Shown: positions 1 to 12,300 of the stretch, piece by piece
How positions within the stretch are numbered: the stretch's first letter is position 1
How the letters are laid out: each line of letters begins with the position of its first letter
From: Dromiciops gliroides
Taxonomy: Eukaryota; Chordata; Mammalia; Microbiotheria; Microbiotheriidae
Assembly: GCF_019393635.1 (NCBI RefSeq)
Contig: NC_057862.1
Span: 267,172,441 to 267,236,440 of the forward strand
Length of the DNA stretch: 64,000 bases
Direction of reading: 5' to 3'
Position numbers and translations under genes: made by a program
The notes under the pieces: generated by a model
What the model was told of the DNA's origin: nothing
Database searches by the model: none
What the model saw: only the letters and a program-made list of their open reading frames with translations

Positions 1-147
1 GGGCAGCTAGGTGGCACAGTGGATAAAGCACTGGTCCTGGATTCAGGAGTACCTGAGTTCAAATCCGGCCTCAGACACTTAACACTTACTAGCTGTGTGA
101 CCCTGGGCAAGTCACTTAGCCCCAAATGCCTCACTTTAAAAAAAAAA
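1..147 (+). mobile_element. CORE-SINE (WSINE1/Mon1-like)
   Basis: tRNA-like head (GGGCAGCTAGGTGGCACAGT), MIR-type core (AGCTGTGTGACCCTGGGC), then an A-tail after TGCCTCAC. An A-tail implies mobilisation by L1. The left TSD is cut off by the window edge. Confidence 0.9.
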
Positions 148-843
148 GGGGGGGGCAAGTTTAATGGTAAAATCTCTTAATAGCTTACCAGTTTCAGTGA
201 TTCATCCTAGTTCCATCTGTACCCCAGATGCCTGTTTTGCACTGCACTTCTCAGGGGACTTCACTTCTTTCTCACAGTTGTCACTGTTTCTTGATAAGTA
301 ACATTTTCTAACGTCTAACAAGTGGAAGTTTATTATCTCATGTGCTAGAAGCCAAGAATCAGACCATAAAGATTATCTTCTAAGAGAATACAGCAGCTGC
401 TATGACTCGAGGGCATGGAGGTACTCCTGAGTAAATAGCAGCTAGCTGACAGGTATCAGGTGTCATAGACAATGGGCTAAAGGGATGGTCTGAGATAATG
501 GACAAACACTTGAGATATCACACCCTTTAGATCACGGAGGAAGAAGGCTTATTTTAATCTGGAAGACTCAGAGTTGGTGCCAAGAAGAGAGAGCTTTAAA
601 GCTGCCACCAGATGTTCAGACAGCAGAGAGAAGTTCTGGAATAGAGTCTTTAGTTAGAGCAGTTAAGGGTTTAACAATCTCACCAAAGGATGGAATATGT
701 TGTCCACATTAACTTTTAACTCCAAGTATGGTTTGGAGTTCTTTCTTTGTCTTCATTCAGGCTGTGTCGAGTTCCCTTCCAAGTGAATGCAAACAGGTAT
801 TGGACAGATTCACTGATGGAAAACTGAAAAAGGCTGAGAATGA
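148..843. other. Intron sequence, nothing recognised
   Basis: About 700 bp of mixed sequence with no open frame or repeat I can name. It could include more of the retroviral remnant that follows. Confidence 0.4.
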
Positions 844-1860
844 TCAATAAGAGTAAAGTAGTTTGGCTGTATCACTAATATTTCTCTCATGCCACCCAGG
901 GCAATTATTCATGAAAAACTCTTTGATTTCTGAGAATGTCTGATTTACAAAAGCTGTATTAATGATTTTGGCATCCTTCGGGTTAGCAGGGTCAAGTCCT
1001 ACATAACTTTTAGTTCTGTCGGGAAAATTTTTAAGGCCGACAGAAGAACGAAAACAACAAAGTTTCCAGGCTGAAGCAAATAGGTTTATTGAGAGAGGGT
1101 TAGTCCCCCAACAAAGCAAATAGGTTTATTGAGAGGGTTTTAACCTCCCAATAAAGCCGGTCATCCAGGCGTTGGACCTGAAAGACCCAGAATTACACAA
1201 TCCATGGCTTTATATACCCTTCCAAAGTTATACTTGTACAGCATTATATCATTAGTTGTGCTTCTAAAATTAAAACATATTCTTAGAAAATATGACAGCA
1301 TTATGATAACAATAGGGTGGGTCATTGTTAGGCCACTGGTCAGCAGCGTGAACTCTTTATAGAAAAGTATGTCACTCGTGATTATTAAAATATAGCATTG
1401 CTGACTACTAGATCTTGTGATATTACCTAATGCTTGACATTGGAAAATTAGGAAATATGAGGAAAGACTTAACCTTTTGACCTTATATAATCTATATAAA
1501 ATAAATCACAATTTTTAGTTAATATATTGATTATTATCTTAATCCAATCACTCATAACTATGGTGAATCTCTTATAACTAAGGGATGGGGAAAATCTCAC
1601 TCATAGTTCCTTTGCAGAGACGGTCTTAGAACTGATTCAAGGGCTTTTTTTTTTTTTGCTTATTTCCAGAAACTTGCTAAAATTCTATTCAGAGCTTCTT
1701 TTGATTGAACTAGTGTATCCTCATTTGTAGGAAGTTTAGGGTCCATATTTCCCTCAAATTTGTGGATCTGGATATTGTATACAAAGGGAAGTGATAGGCA
1801 GTCCCCCCAGGTTGGCTGTCTTTCCCCAGTCATTGTTTCCTGTCTTAGTTATGTAGTTTT
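844..1860 (-). mobile_element. Old retroviral gag (capsid-like) remnant, split by an LTR
   Basis: Minus-strand open segments at about 850-1012 and 1606-1830 read like class I (gamma-like) gag: one side carries NTAFVNQTFSEIKEF and NNCPGW, which recall the gamma capsid pattern of N-AFV-Q followed by a late GW; the other side carries WGDCLSLPFVYN. A solo LTR separates the two parts. This is a decayed fossil with several breaks. The family call rests on weak resemblance. Confidence 0.45.
1017..1605 (-). mobile_element. Solo LTR, family shared with 22117-22735
   Basis: Begins TGTCGGGAAA on the plus strand and ends CACTCATA, flanked by the 4-bp TSD GTTC (1013-1016 and 1606-1609). It matches the LTR at 22117 along its length (shared AATAAAGCCGGTCAT and GGTTGGACCTGAAAGA). 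The polyadenylation signal reads on the minus strand. A short internal duplication containing AAATAGGTTTATTGAGAG is seen at about 1078-1135. A 4-bp TSD fits class I ERVs. It is inserted in the older gag remnant. Confidence 0.8.
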
Positions 1861-2454
1861 GGAGTGTAGAGGAGAGTTAAATGTAGCTTCCTTATTTTTA
1901 ATGCATTGAGGAGAAAGTTCACTCATTACTTGAGAAGAAAACTTACTAATTCTAATAAATCTATGGCTTGGATATAGCTAGTCCAAGCAATTCTCTAACA
2001 TGCAAATAGAAGAAAGAGATGATAGGTTCAGTTTCCTCAGACATCCTGCAACCACAACAGAACAAAAAGTTGATCACTGTGATCACAAATCACCCAAGAA
2101 GAAAAGAGAATAGAGTTAATAATTATTTTTAAAATGCTTATTGCTCAAGTAACTAACCTAAATGTTTCTAGGTAGAAAAAAATTTCTAATCTATCTATAG
2201 CTTAAACAACTAATCTAAAAAGTTTCTTAATGTATAAAGTATTAAGAAAGAGAATTACAAAGAATTAAGAAAGAGAAAAGAAGTTGACCCAGCTATTCCT
2301 TTTAACCAATTTAGGGTTTGAATAGTTAAAGAATAACAGAAGTATTAACAAAAATTCTCATCAAAACAACACATTAAGATAATACATATACGTGTGTGTG
2401 TATATATGTAACGTATATCAGATTACCTGCTGTCTAGGAGAGGGGTGAGGGAAG
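1861..2454. other. Intron sequence, AT-rich; short (TA/TG) tract
   Basis: No family recognised. A small alternating tract near 2385-2410 (ATACGTGTGTGTGTATATAT) is the only structure seen. Confidence 0.4.
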
Positions 2455-2556
2455 GAGAAAAATCTGAAATTGGAAAGCTTGTATAAACAAAAGTTGAGAA
2501 CTATCTTTACATGTAATGGGAAAAAAAATACTTTATTAATTAAAAAAAAAAAGATA
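2455..2556 (+). mobile_element. L1/HAL1 3'-end fragment with A-tail
   Basis: Contains ACATGTAATGGGAAAAAAAA followed by TACTTTATTAATTAAAAAA. The reverse complement of the same string sits in the minus-strand element at about 7690-7755, so it is a shared LINE 3' end. Confidence 0.55.
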
Positions 2557-2759
2557 ATACATATACAGTACAAGCAATTAAATAAGGATCTGTTAAGCCC
2601 TGTGGGAGATTTTCCTAAAATAGGGGTGCCAATCTATAAAAATGACACTGGGAAGCCTCTCTGGGCAAAGAAACCAACCTTTATTAAGAGAAACAGGACT
2701 TCCAGGGCAGAGGAAAGGCAGTGAGCTCTCGAACTCATGACATGATCACTCCAAAAAAC

Positions 2760-3705
2760 ATCCAAATAACGCCACAGGAAAATGCCTGGAGCAGCAAAAC
2801 TCACAGAAGAATGTGCTGAAATCATCTTCTAACCAAGAACAGCTTGGAAGGTCAGAAGGAGGGAGCTACTGTGCTGATACAGCAGGAGTCAAGCCCAACC
2901 CCACAGTCACCCTGACACAGATCCAGTCCCAGGAAGGCCTCACCAGAAAAGCAGACCCCCCAGAGCCTCCGAATCAGCTGAAGCACCAGTGTCATCTGGA
3001 ACTAAGCTCACAGTCTGGTGAGAGGCCTGAGCCCTGGGCAGGGGGGAGACTACAGGGGTCTATGCTGGTGCTAAGGCAGAACTTGGATTTTACACCCCTG
3101 CTGGGAACCAGGAGGCAGGCTTGAGTAGCAGTGGCCCAGGTGGGGGGAAGGGCACAAGCTCATCGGAGTTAACAACCATAACACACAAAGCTGGTTGATT
3201 AGCAAGTTGGTCTGGGGTCATCTAAGGACCAGGGAACAGGCCAGGCAAGTGAAGAACCTGATCCTCCCTAAATCATACCACCTGGGACTTCTTAAGCTTG
3301 GGATACTGCAGCCTGGAAACAGTGCCCCACTTTAAGGAGCTAAAAGTCTAGTAAAAGAAAGGCAAGATGAGCAGACAGAGAAAGGTGAAGACCATAGAAA
3401 GTTTCTTCAGTGAAAAGGAAGATCAAGGTACACCCTCAGAGAAAGATGTCAATGTCAGGGCCCCTATATCTAAAGCTTCCAAGAAAAATATGAATTGGTC
3501 TCAGGCCATTGAGGTGCTCAAAAAAGACTTTGAAGATAAAGTTAGAGAGGTAGAGGAAAAAATGGAAAGAGAAATGAGGGTGATACAGGAAAGACATGAG
3601 AAAAAAGTCAACAGCTTGAAAAGTCAAATTGGTCAAATGGAAAAGGAGGTACAAAAGCTCTCTGATGAAAATATGAGAAACAAAGGTGGGTCCAGGTAGG
3701 AGCTA
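2760..3705 (+). mobile_element. L1/HAL1 5' UTR and start of ORF1
   Basis: A GC-richer leader (2760-3366) runs into an ATG at 3367 opening a 110-codon frame, MSRQRKVKTIESFFSEKEDQ..., with a strong coiled coil (heptad-like VEEKMEREMRVIQERHEKKV). That is the usual layout of an L1 ORF1 N-terminus. The ORF stops at 3699 and the RNA-binding part of ORF1 does not follow, so the copy is truncated on its 3' side. ORF1 makes the RNA-binding trimer needed for retrotransposition; this copy cannot. Confidence 0.7.
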
Positions 3706-4019
3706 CAGTCCACCCATTACAGTCTGAGACCTCCAAGATACAAAATTCACAGTATTTATAGTTTTCTCCATTCATGTATGATGCAATAATTTTCCTCTAG
3801 AAGCTGATTCATGCAAGACAGCATTTTACAGGTCACTATGTACTAACTTTATGCTTTCCATGATGTCTCAATCAGTACTTTACATTACTGAAGACACATA
3901 CTTTATAATGATTTAGTTACACTTCTAAGGTTAACTAACACAGGAGTTTCCCTGGCACTATGTTCAAACTATAAATCACAGTTATTTCTCATCCTAATGA
4001 TTATAGCTGATAAAAGATT

Positions 4020-5300
4020 AGTTTGCTCTGCTGCAACAGACAACATAGGGGCAGACCTTCAAAAGGAAAAGGCTGCTATGGTCCCAAAGTACTAGTCCTA
4101 CAAAGTTCTGAATTGCCAATGACAGTGTGAACAACCCAGAAGCACTAGCTCAGCTGCTAGTATAAGAGCAGAGAACTAAGGAACAAAGGGAAAGAGTAGC
4201 ATTCCACTAAATCTGCAGGTAAAAGTTCAGTATCCAGCTGAGGCTAGTTTGGGGGCCCAACTAAGGCCACCCAAAATTCACTTGGGACAGAGATCCAGGA
4301 CGGTGAACCACGGATTGTCTAGCATGCGAGGAGGCAGAGAGGCTCCCAAGATCTAGCTCCCAAGGAAATCACCTTGGGGCTGGGGATCAGAGGAAGAAAA
4401 AGAGCAAACAGGTAAAATGAAAAGGTTAAAAAAAAAGGAAAACAAATATTACCATCTCACCAAGACAAAAAATTTAAAATATGTTGTTTATGCAAATATA
4501 CAGTTGGGAAGATCTAGAAAAAGAGAAACAAAAACCAGTGATGTAAAAGAAAATATGGCCACTATCCAAACTAAACTTTTTGAACTCCAAGACAGGATAC
4601 ACACAAACAAGTCTATGAAAGAAACACAAGACAAAAACCCTTAACAATATAAGGCAAGAAATGATACAAGAGAACTGCCCAGAACTTCTGAACATAGAAA
4701 ATGAAATACCAACTGAAAGAATTCATAGATCTCCTCAAGAAATAAACAAACAAATAAATAAATACAAGGCTGCAAACTACAAAACACATAGTGATTAACA
4801 ATTCAATTCAGAAAATACACACACACAGGTTCTCCAAAGCAATCAGGAGAAAGACCTTCAAATCCAAAGGAAAGGAAATTCAAATAACATTAAGACTATT
4901 CTGCACCCAGTAGTAGGAGGGAATAGAACCACATGTTCAGATGATTAATAGAGTGCAAGATACAGCCTGGGTGATACAGCCTGCAAATCTGAGCTTAACG
5001 ATGTACAAAAGAAGAGGAACATTCAATGATAGAGAGGTATGTGAAACATTTTTAGAAAGAAAAACAGAACTGAAGAGATTATTTACTTCTCCCACACACC
5101 AAACAACAGATATGCAGGAGAGTGAATACATCAGTCACAGACAGAAACAGAGACAGAATATAGCAAAGTTCAGCTAAGAGACCTTTTTTTCCTAAATATA
5201 CAAAAGGATACTGAGGTGAAGGCAGAAGTAGTGGAGGTTAACACTGAAGAGAGGGATTTATGAACAGAATCTGATGACACCTTGCCTAGAAGAAATCAAT
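4020..5300 (+). mobile_element. HAL1/L1 ORF1-region remnant
   Basis: Leader-like sequence to about 4410, then A-rich ORF1-like sequence. The part near 4640-5060 (CAGAACTTCTGAACATAGA, AGAAGAGGAACATTCAATGA) resembles the C-terminal half of HAL1/L1 ORF1. Only short open frames survive (4417-4644, 4941-5177). Boundaries are approximate. Confidence 0.5.
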
Positions 5301-5869
5301 GTTTTTTGTTTTGTTTTTTTAATGGGACTGCATTACAACATGGGAGGGCACATGAAAGTGGGGAAGAAGAGCAAGAGGGTAGAGGAATGTATGGTATTCT
5401 GGGGGTCAAATTAAAGGGCTAGCAGTGAGGGGAAGGTGATCCCTGTGGTCTCAAAAAGAGATCCTACAAGTAGGTAAGAAGAAAAGACTGAAAAGTGAAG
5501 AAAAGGAAGGAGACCTTACTTTGGTAGTGGTGGGAGGTGGTTCCACTAAAGAATACTCCCTATGGTGATAAGAGATAGTCTATGAAAAAAGATAGGCACC
5601 TTGTGGAAGGTGTAGTCTACAGGATTTGGGCTTTCAAAGTCTACCTGTGGGTACCTGGAGAATGGGGAGAGCATGAACCCAGTGAGGAGATTTCAGAGGG
5701 GTCCATAGGGCAATGTCTACTATGGCCCCTGCAATAACTGATATTGGTTCTAGAAGGAGATACATGGAAAGGGGGAATCCATGACAAGCTCTACAAAGCA
5801 GTGGAAGAAACCATCTAAAGTAGAGAGCCTAGAATGGGTAATATGGAAGTTGTGATTTGCATGAAGACC
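5301..5869. other. Purine-rich sequence, unassigned
   Basis: G/A-rich (for example GTGGTGGGAGGTGGTTCC at about 5527). It may be the 3' part of the preceding HAL1-like unit, but no end or TSD is visible. Confidence 0.35.
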
Positions 5870-8800
5870 CCTTTCATTTTTGATACTATTAATTTGGCTT
5901 TCTTTCTTTTCTTTTTGATCAAATTAACCAATGTTTTATCTATTTTATTGTTTTTTTCCCCCATAAAACCAGCTTCTAGCTTTATTCATTAATTCAATGG
6001 TTTTCTACTTTCAATTTTATTAATCTCACCTTTGAATTTCAGGATTTACATTTACATACAGGATTTAACTGGGGGTTTTAAATTTGTTCATTTTCTAGTT
6101 TTTTTTAGTTGCATGCCCAATTCATTGATCTGCTTTTTCTCAATTTTATTAATATAATATAACAGCTTAAGGAAATAAGTTTTCCCCCCTAAGTACCACT
6201 TTGACTGCATCCCATAAATTTTGATATGATGTCTCACCACTGTCATTTTCTTTAATGAAATCATTGTTTCTATGATTTATTCTTTGACTCACTTGTTTTT
6301 TAGAGATCAAATTATTTATTTCCAATTGATTTTTAATTTCTCTTTCAATTGTCCACTACTGAAATGTAATTTTCATTGCATTATGACCCAAAAGGATGTG
6401 TTTATTATGTCTGCTTTTCTGCATCTGGTGTGAGGTTTTTATTGCCCTAATACATGGTCCATTTTTGTGTACTGCTGAGAAGAGGGTATATTCCTTTATA
6501 TTCCCATTCCACGTTGTCTCCAGAGATCTATCACATCTAACTTCCAGAATTTTATTCATTGCGTTTAACTTCTTTCCTGTCTATTTTTTGGTTACATTTT
6601 TCCAGTTCTGAGAGAGGAAGGTTAAGGTCCCTCACTAGTATCTATTTCCTCCTGTAACTCATTTAACTTCTTCAAAAATTTAGATACTATACCATTTGGT
6701 TCATACATATGACTTCATTGTCTATGGTACCTTTGAACAAGATATAGTTTCCTTTTTTGTCTCTTAACTAGATCTATTTTTGCTTTTCCTTTGCCTGAAA
6801 TCATAACTGCTAGCTTACTTTGCTTCAGCTGTTCCAGGCATTTACATTGTCTCTGCTTCAAATGTGTTTCTTGTAAACAACATATTGTAGTATTTTGGTT
6901 TTTAATTCATTCTGCTATCCACTTCTGTTGTTTGTTTGTTTTTGGTGAGGCAACTGAGGTTAAGTAATTTGCCCAGGGTCACACAGCTAGTAAGTGTCAA
7001 GTGTCTGAGGCTGGATTTGAACTCAGTCCTCCTGAATCCAGGGTTGGGTGCTCTATCCACTGCGCCACCTAGCTGTCCCAATCCACTTCTGTTATTGGAT
7101 GAGTTCATCCCATTCATACTTATAGTTTATAACTGTTTATTTCCCCTCCATGCTATTTTTTTGCCTGTTTATCTCCCACTGTTATCCCCTTACCCTTTCC
7201 CTACTCACAAGTGCTTTACTTCCCCAATAGTCCCTCTCCCTTGTATCAGTCTCCCACCTCCTTTTATTATCCCTGTCCCTCTTTTACTACCTTATAGGGT
7301 AAAATAGATTTCTATACCCAACTGAGTATGTATGAGTTGGCTCTTTGAGCCAACCTTAATGAGAGTGAGGTTTAATCTTTGTCCACTCCACCCCACCCCC
7401 ATCTTCCCTTCCATTATTATAGTTCTTTCATGCCTCTTTTTTGTGGGACAATTTACCCCATTCAATTTCCCCCTCCTTCTTCCATGCAATTTCTTTCTTA
7501 ATCCTTTATTTTATTTTGTGGGATGTTGTCCTACCAATGTCACCTTTATAACCACACCCTCTGTCTATATACACTCCTTCTAACTGCTCTTATATGAAGA
7601 TTTACAAATATTAGCTTGTCACCTCGAAATATAAAGTTTAACCTTATTGAAATTTATTACGTTTTCTTTTTTGCTTCTTTTTTTTCCATTTCTTTTTAAA
7701 AAAAAAATTTTAATTAATAAAGTATTTTATTTTTTTTCCATTACATGTAAAGATTTTTGCTTCTTTTTTACCTTTTTATGTTTCCCCTGAGTCTTTTATT
7801 TGGAGGTCAAATTTTTTATTCAACTATGGCTTTTTAATCAGAAATGCTTGAAAGTCCTCTATTTCATTAAATATCAATTTTTCCACTGAAAGATTATATA
7901 CATTTTGCTGGATAGATGATTCTTGGTTGTATCCTAACCCTTTGTCTTCCAGTATATTATATTCCAAGCACTGTGATTCTTTAATGTGGAAGCTGCCAAA
8001 TCCTGTGTAATTCTGACTGCGAGCTTCACAGTATTTGAATGTTTCACTTTTGGCTGCTTGCAGTACTTTCTCCTTGATCTGTAAGCTTTGAAATCTGGCT
8101 ATGAAGTTCCTGGAGTTTTCATTTTGGGATCTCTTTCAGGTGGTGATCAATGGATTCTTTCAATTTCTATTTGCCCTCTGGTTCTAATAGAGCAGCGCAG
8201 TCTTCTTTCATAATATTGTCCAGGCCCCACCCCCTTTTTTTTTGATCATGGCTTTTAGACAGTCCAATAATTCTTACATTATCTCTCCTGGATCTATTTT
8301 CTAGGTCAGTTGTTTTTCCAATGAGAAATTTTACTTTTTTTTTTTACTTTTTTGATTTTGTTTTATCTTATCTTGATGTCTGAGTTTCCATTTATTCACT
8401 TTTAATTTTTATAGAATTATTTTCTTCAGTAACCTTTTGTACTTCCTTTTCCATTTGTTTAATTTTGTCTTTTAGGGAGCTATTTTCCTCTGAAAATTTT
8501 TGTATCTCTTTTCCCATGCTATTGACTCTTTTTTCATGGTTCTCTTGCATTACTTTCATTTCTTTTCCCAAATTTTCTTCTATTTCTCTAATTTGCTTTT
8601 TAAAGTTCTTCCAGAAATTCTTTTTGGATCAAAGACCGACTTACATTTTTCTTTGAAGCTTCACCTATAGTTATTTTGTTATTATTGTCCTCCTCAAAGT
8701 TTAAGCCTTGATTTTCCGTATCACCATAGCAACTTTCTATAGTCAAGCTTTTGGGGGCTTTTTGGGCTCATTTTATGCCTTTATTGTGACTTTGTGTTTT

Positions 8801-9640
8801 TATGGGAGAACTGGGCTCTATTCCTGCACTGTCACAAGTTTTTGTGCTGAGGCTCTGGGTCTTACTGGTGGCTTTCCCTGGGCTTCACTGCTTGCTTTCT
8901 CTGTAGAGTAAGCTTCCCTTCTGACTGGTATTGGAGGGTTGTTCCTCCCTTTTGGCTTCCCCAGATGTGAGCTGGCCTTCTCCAGGGGTGGTGTCGTACT
9001 GCTGTTAACAGAGTCTTTGTGGTGGCTGGTCCTAGAGAAGGGATCTTGTTGCTGGTCTGCCCCAGGGGTGGTACCCTGCTATTGGGTTGCTCTGTTAACA
9101 GGGCCTCTTTGTTAGCAGGCCCTGGAGGAGTAATTTTGTTGTAGATCTGCCTGAGGACTGGAGCTCCTGCTGCTAGTTTGCTATGGAAAAAGAATCTCTC
9201 TGCTGGTAGGCCCCAGGGGCAGGAACCTACTGTTTGCTCAGCCTTGGTCAGGGCTTCACTACTGGTCAGCAGTGGAGTCAAAACTTTCCTGGTTGTTTTC
9301 ACTGGGGCTGGGATGGCCAGCAAGGACAACCTGCTATTCAGACTGCTCACTTGCCTAGGGGGCCTGCTGGTTTGCAGGAGGGTAGAGCCTCACTGGTGGA
9401 TTGCCCTAGGCTCAAGCCCTGCTTCAGGCACTCTGCTGTGAGTCCAGAAGCTGCTGCTGCTGCTCTTGGACCTCACTTTTCCCTCCCACCCAGGTAAAAC
9501 AGACCTTTCAGGACAGGCTAGTACAGTTGCCTCCCTGTTACTGGAACAACTCAGAGGAAATTTTCTATTGTTTTGGAGGGAAATTTGGGAGAGCTCCAGA
9601 GGGTTCCTTTCTCACTCCTCCATCTTGGCACCAAAAGTCA
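5870..9640 (-). mobile_element. L1/HAL1 element, near full span, minus strand
   Basis: Read on the minus strand: 5' end at about 9640 with GCCAAGATGGAGGAGTGAG (the typical CAAGATGG L1 leader), a GC-rich 5' UTR (about 8900-9600), ORF1 region (about 7800-8600), a purine-rich spacer (about 7100-7600), and an ORF2 endonuclease-like region (about 6300-6900, with the LQETHL-type block decayed). The reverse-transcriptase part is missing. A SINE is inserted at 6930-7080. Many stops in all frames; inactive. Confidence 0.7.
6930..7080 (-). mobile_element. CORE-SINE inside L1/HAL1
   Basis: Minus-strand copy whose tail reads as T/G-rich DNA before TTTGGTGAGG. The 13-bp TSD ATCCACTTCTGTT is seen at 6917-6929 and 7081-7093. 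Confidence 0.92.
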
Positions 9641-9907
9641 CTATAATGTTTCAATGTCAGCTTAGAAGACAAGGTCTGCAGTACTCTAGGGTAAGGCTTC
9701 TTAAACTTTTTCACTCCAACCCGTTTGCTTGAGAAATTTTTATTCAATCCCTAGTATATGGGTTACATAAAAGGTATACATAACCTTTTACTGTTTCTAA
9801 ATTTTTCACAACCTCCACATTCTGTCACGCAGTCCCATATGGGGCAGAGACCCACAGTTTAAGAGCTTTGCTCTAAGGAACTTTTGTTTTGCCCTGTGCA
9901 TTTTATC

Positions 9908-9910
<3 letters not shown>

Positions 9911-9942
<32 letters not shown>
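9911..9942 (+). repeat. (GT)16 microsatellite
   Basis: Uninterrupted GT dinucleotides, 32 bp. Confidence 0.97.
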
Positions 9943-9945
<3 letters not shown>

Positions 9946-10124
9946 AATCAACAATGTAGATAAAGGTATATAGATCAGATGACAGAAACAAGATCCAAAA
10001 CATCCTGAAAAATATAAAACAGTAGAATGAATCTATAAAGATGAAATTTAATAGGGATAAATAAAGTCTTAACACTTAAGGTCAAAAACAAACTTCAATA
10101 AGTACAAGTTGGAGCAATGAACTG

Positions 10125-10260
10125 GAAGGAATAATGGAGGTCATTTTATCTAACCTGTTCATTTCACAGATGAGGAAACTAGGCCAAGAGAAGTTCAGCC
10201 ACTTGTCTAAGGACACTCAGTTAGTAGTACTAGAGACAGTATATGAACTCAAATCCTTTG
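10125..10260 (-). mobile_element. MIR SINE
   Basis: Reverse-complement MIR signature: CACAGATGAGGAAACTAGGCC followed by a decayed core (CACTTGTCTAAGGACACTCA). Old. Confidence 0.7.
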
Positions 10261-10289
10261 ATGGCAATGCAGCACTTTCTACTGGAAAG

Positions 10290-10440
10290 TTGTGAGGGAC
10301 CTAAGTAATTATTTAATCCAAACCGCTTATTTTAGAGATGGTAAAACTATGTCCTTGAGAGAGAAAGTAATTTCCCCCTAAGGTTACATACTAAGTAATT
10401 AGCACAACCATAACTCATACCTAGGTCTTCTATATGTCTA
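10290..10440 (-). mobile_element. MIR-like SINE, diverged
   Basis: TTATTTTAGAGATGGTAAAACT followed by GGTTACATACTAAGTAATTAG matches the MIR order but with heavy decay. Confidence 0.45.
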
Positions 10441-10559
10441 TTACTCTTCTATTGGCCCAGACAGAACTAGAAGCAAAAGGCAGGCACTGCGGAGGTGGGC
10501 TATTTATTCTTGATATAAGGAAAAGCCCTAACAGTGTAATGGGATATGTCAGAATACAC

Positions 10560-10682
10560 TAAGTTTCCCTTTCAGTGGAGGTTTTTAAGTACTATCCAGA
10601 TAAACCATGTGTCAGCAGTATTATTAAAAAAAGATTCTTATTCAGGACCAGATTGAACTAGATGCCCTGTAGGTTCCAGGTC
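10560..10682 (-). mobile_element. L3/CR1 3' fragment
   Basis: Contains AGTGGAGGTTTTTAAGTACT and ATTGAACTAGATGCCCTGTAGGTTCC, the conserved tail blocks of mammalian L3/CR1 (gene orientation minus). Confidence 0.55.
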
Positions 10683-12300
10683 AACTCAATCAACAAGTCT
10701 TTATCAAGCATCTATATTATGTGCTATGCACTGTACTTATGGAGATGCTGAGCTGAGGATACAAACTAAATGCTACAAGTTGCTGAGGCAGCTGCTCCTG
10801 CTCCTGCTCCTGCTGCTAATACTACCACCATAAGCTTAAATTTTTATACTGCCTATTACGTGCCATGCCCTGTGGTAATTGTTTAACAAATATCTTTAGC
10901 ATCCTCTCAACAACTCTGGAGGTAGGTGCTCTTTCCTATCCCAATTTTACAGACGGCGTAGAGCTCTTTTGAATATGCATGCTAGGCAATGTGTCAAATG
11001 CTGGGGATACAAAGGCAAAACAAACCAACATAAAATAGAATGGTACAAAAATTAAGGGGGACTGGGATAGGTTTCTTGAAGAGGACTTTAGCTGAGACTT
11101 GAAGGCAGGCAAGAAAGCTAGGAGGAAGAGATAAGGAAAGAGTGTTTCAGATATGGAAACAGCCAGTGAAAACAGTTGGGAGATGGAGTATAGTGTATAA
11201 GAAAAACACAGTTGGTCAATAAGCATTTTTTTAAGCACCTATGTATCAGGCACTATTCTAAGCACTGGAGAAATAAAAAGAAGCAAGAGACAGAACCTGC
11301 TTTCAAGGAAACCATAATCAAATGGGGGAAACAACAAGCAAACAAAAAGAATCAAGCAGTCAGGTTCTATTTTGTTGGGTGAGGTACCATATAAAGTATT
11401 CATAGAAAAATAAATACAAGGTAGTTTTAGGGAGAGAGAATATTAACAATTGGGAGAAGAATGGGAATCAAGAAATGCTTGTGAAAAAGGTTGTGCTCAA
11501 GCTGCACATTGAAGGACATGAGGGATTCTAAGGTAGAAGAGACAAGAGAGCACATTTCAGGTATGAGGATAGCCAGTACATAGACACAGAGATAGGAGCT
11601 GGAAGATTGGGGTGAAAACTGAAAGAAGGCCAGTCTATAGAATGCAGTTAGGGGAGTATGTGCAACAAGGTTGGAAAGATAAGATGAGGTCAGATTGGGA
11701 AAGGCTTTAAAGAAAGCCAGATCTGCATTTGTTGAGGACAGATGGGAAGGGGTAGAGGTTTGGGACAGGACCCAAGTAGGAAATTGTTGCAATAGTCCTG
11801 TGAGAAAGATAATGAAGCCCTAAACTAAGGAGGTGGCTGTTTGAATAGAGAGAAGGGGATGGATGCACGAGATATGGAGGAAGAAAGATACCAAGATTTG
11901 GCAACATACATATATGTACATGTTGTATATGCATGTATGTTTACGTGGCCTTGGAGAAGTGAAAAATAATCCCATGGTTACAAACTAGAAGACTTGACAG
12001 AGACAAGTTTGGGAAGAGGGGTGAGATGTCTAGTCCCCAGTTGTTGATAGAGAATCAGAGCTTAGGGGAAAAATTGGGACTACATATGGAGATCCAAGAA
12101 GAGGAGAGTCTTGGGGTATACACAGTTGATAGTATGACAAGGATGATAATCTAATAAAGACAACTGAAAAGGTAAAGTCAGAGAATAAAGAGAACCAGGC
12201 AGAATAGAATCACAATTATCTAGAGATAAGAGTATAGAGGGGAAGGTATTCACTAGTGTCAAATTGAATAGAAAAGTCAAGAAGAATGAGGACTGAAAAA
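10683..12300 (-). mobile_element. L2 LINE, two adjoining minus-strand fragments
   Basis: Two L2-type 3' ends (TTATCAAGCATCTATATTATGTG at about 10700; AAGCACCTATGTATCAGGCA at about 11234) each lead into L2 body sequence (AGCTGAGACTTGAAGGCAGGC; GTTGGAAAGATAAGATGAGG). A second copy joining the first explains the repeated order. Only short open frames remain. Confidence 0.65.

Noticed and set aside
7292-7583. Proline- and phenylalanine-rich small ORFs
   Set aside because: They lie in the pyrimidine side of the L1/HAL1 spacer; composition only.
8862-9497. 162-codon minus-strand and 87-codon plus-strand frames as host genes
   Set aside because: They fall in the GC-rich 5' UTR of the minus-strand L1/HAL1 element.
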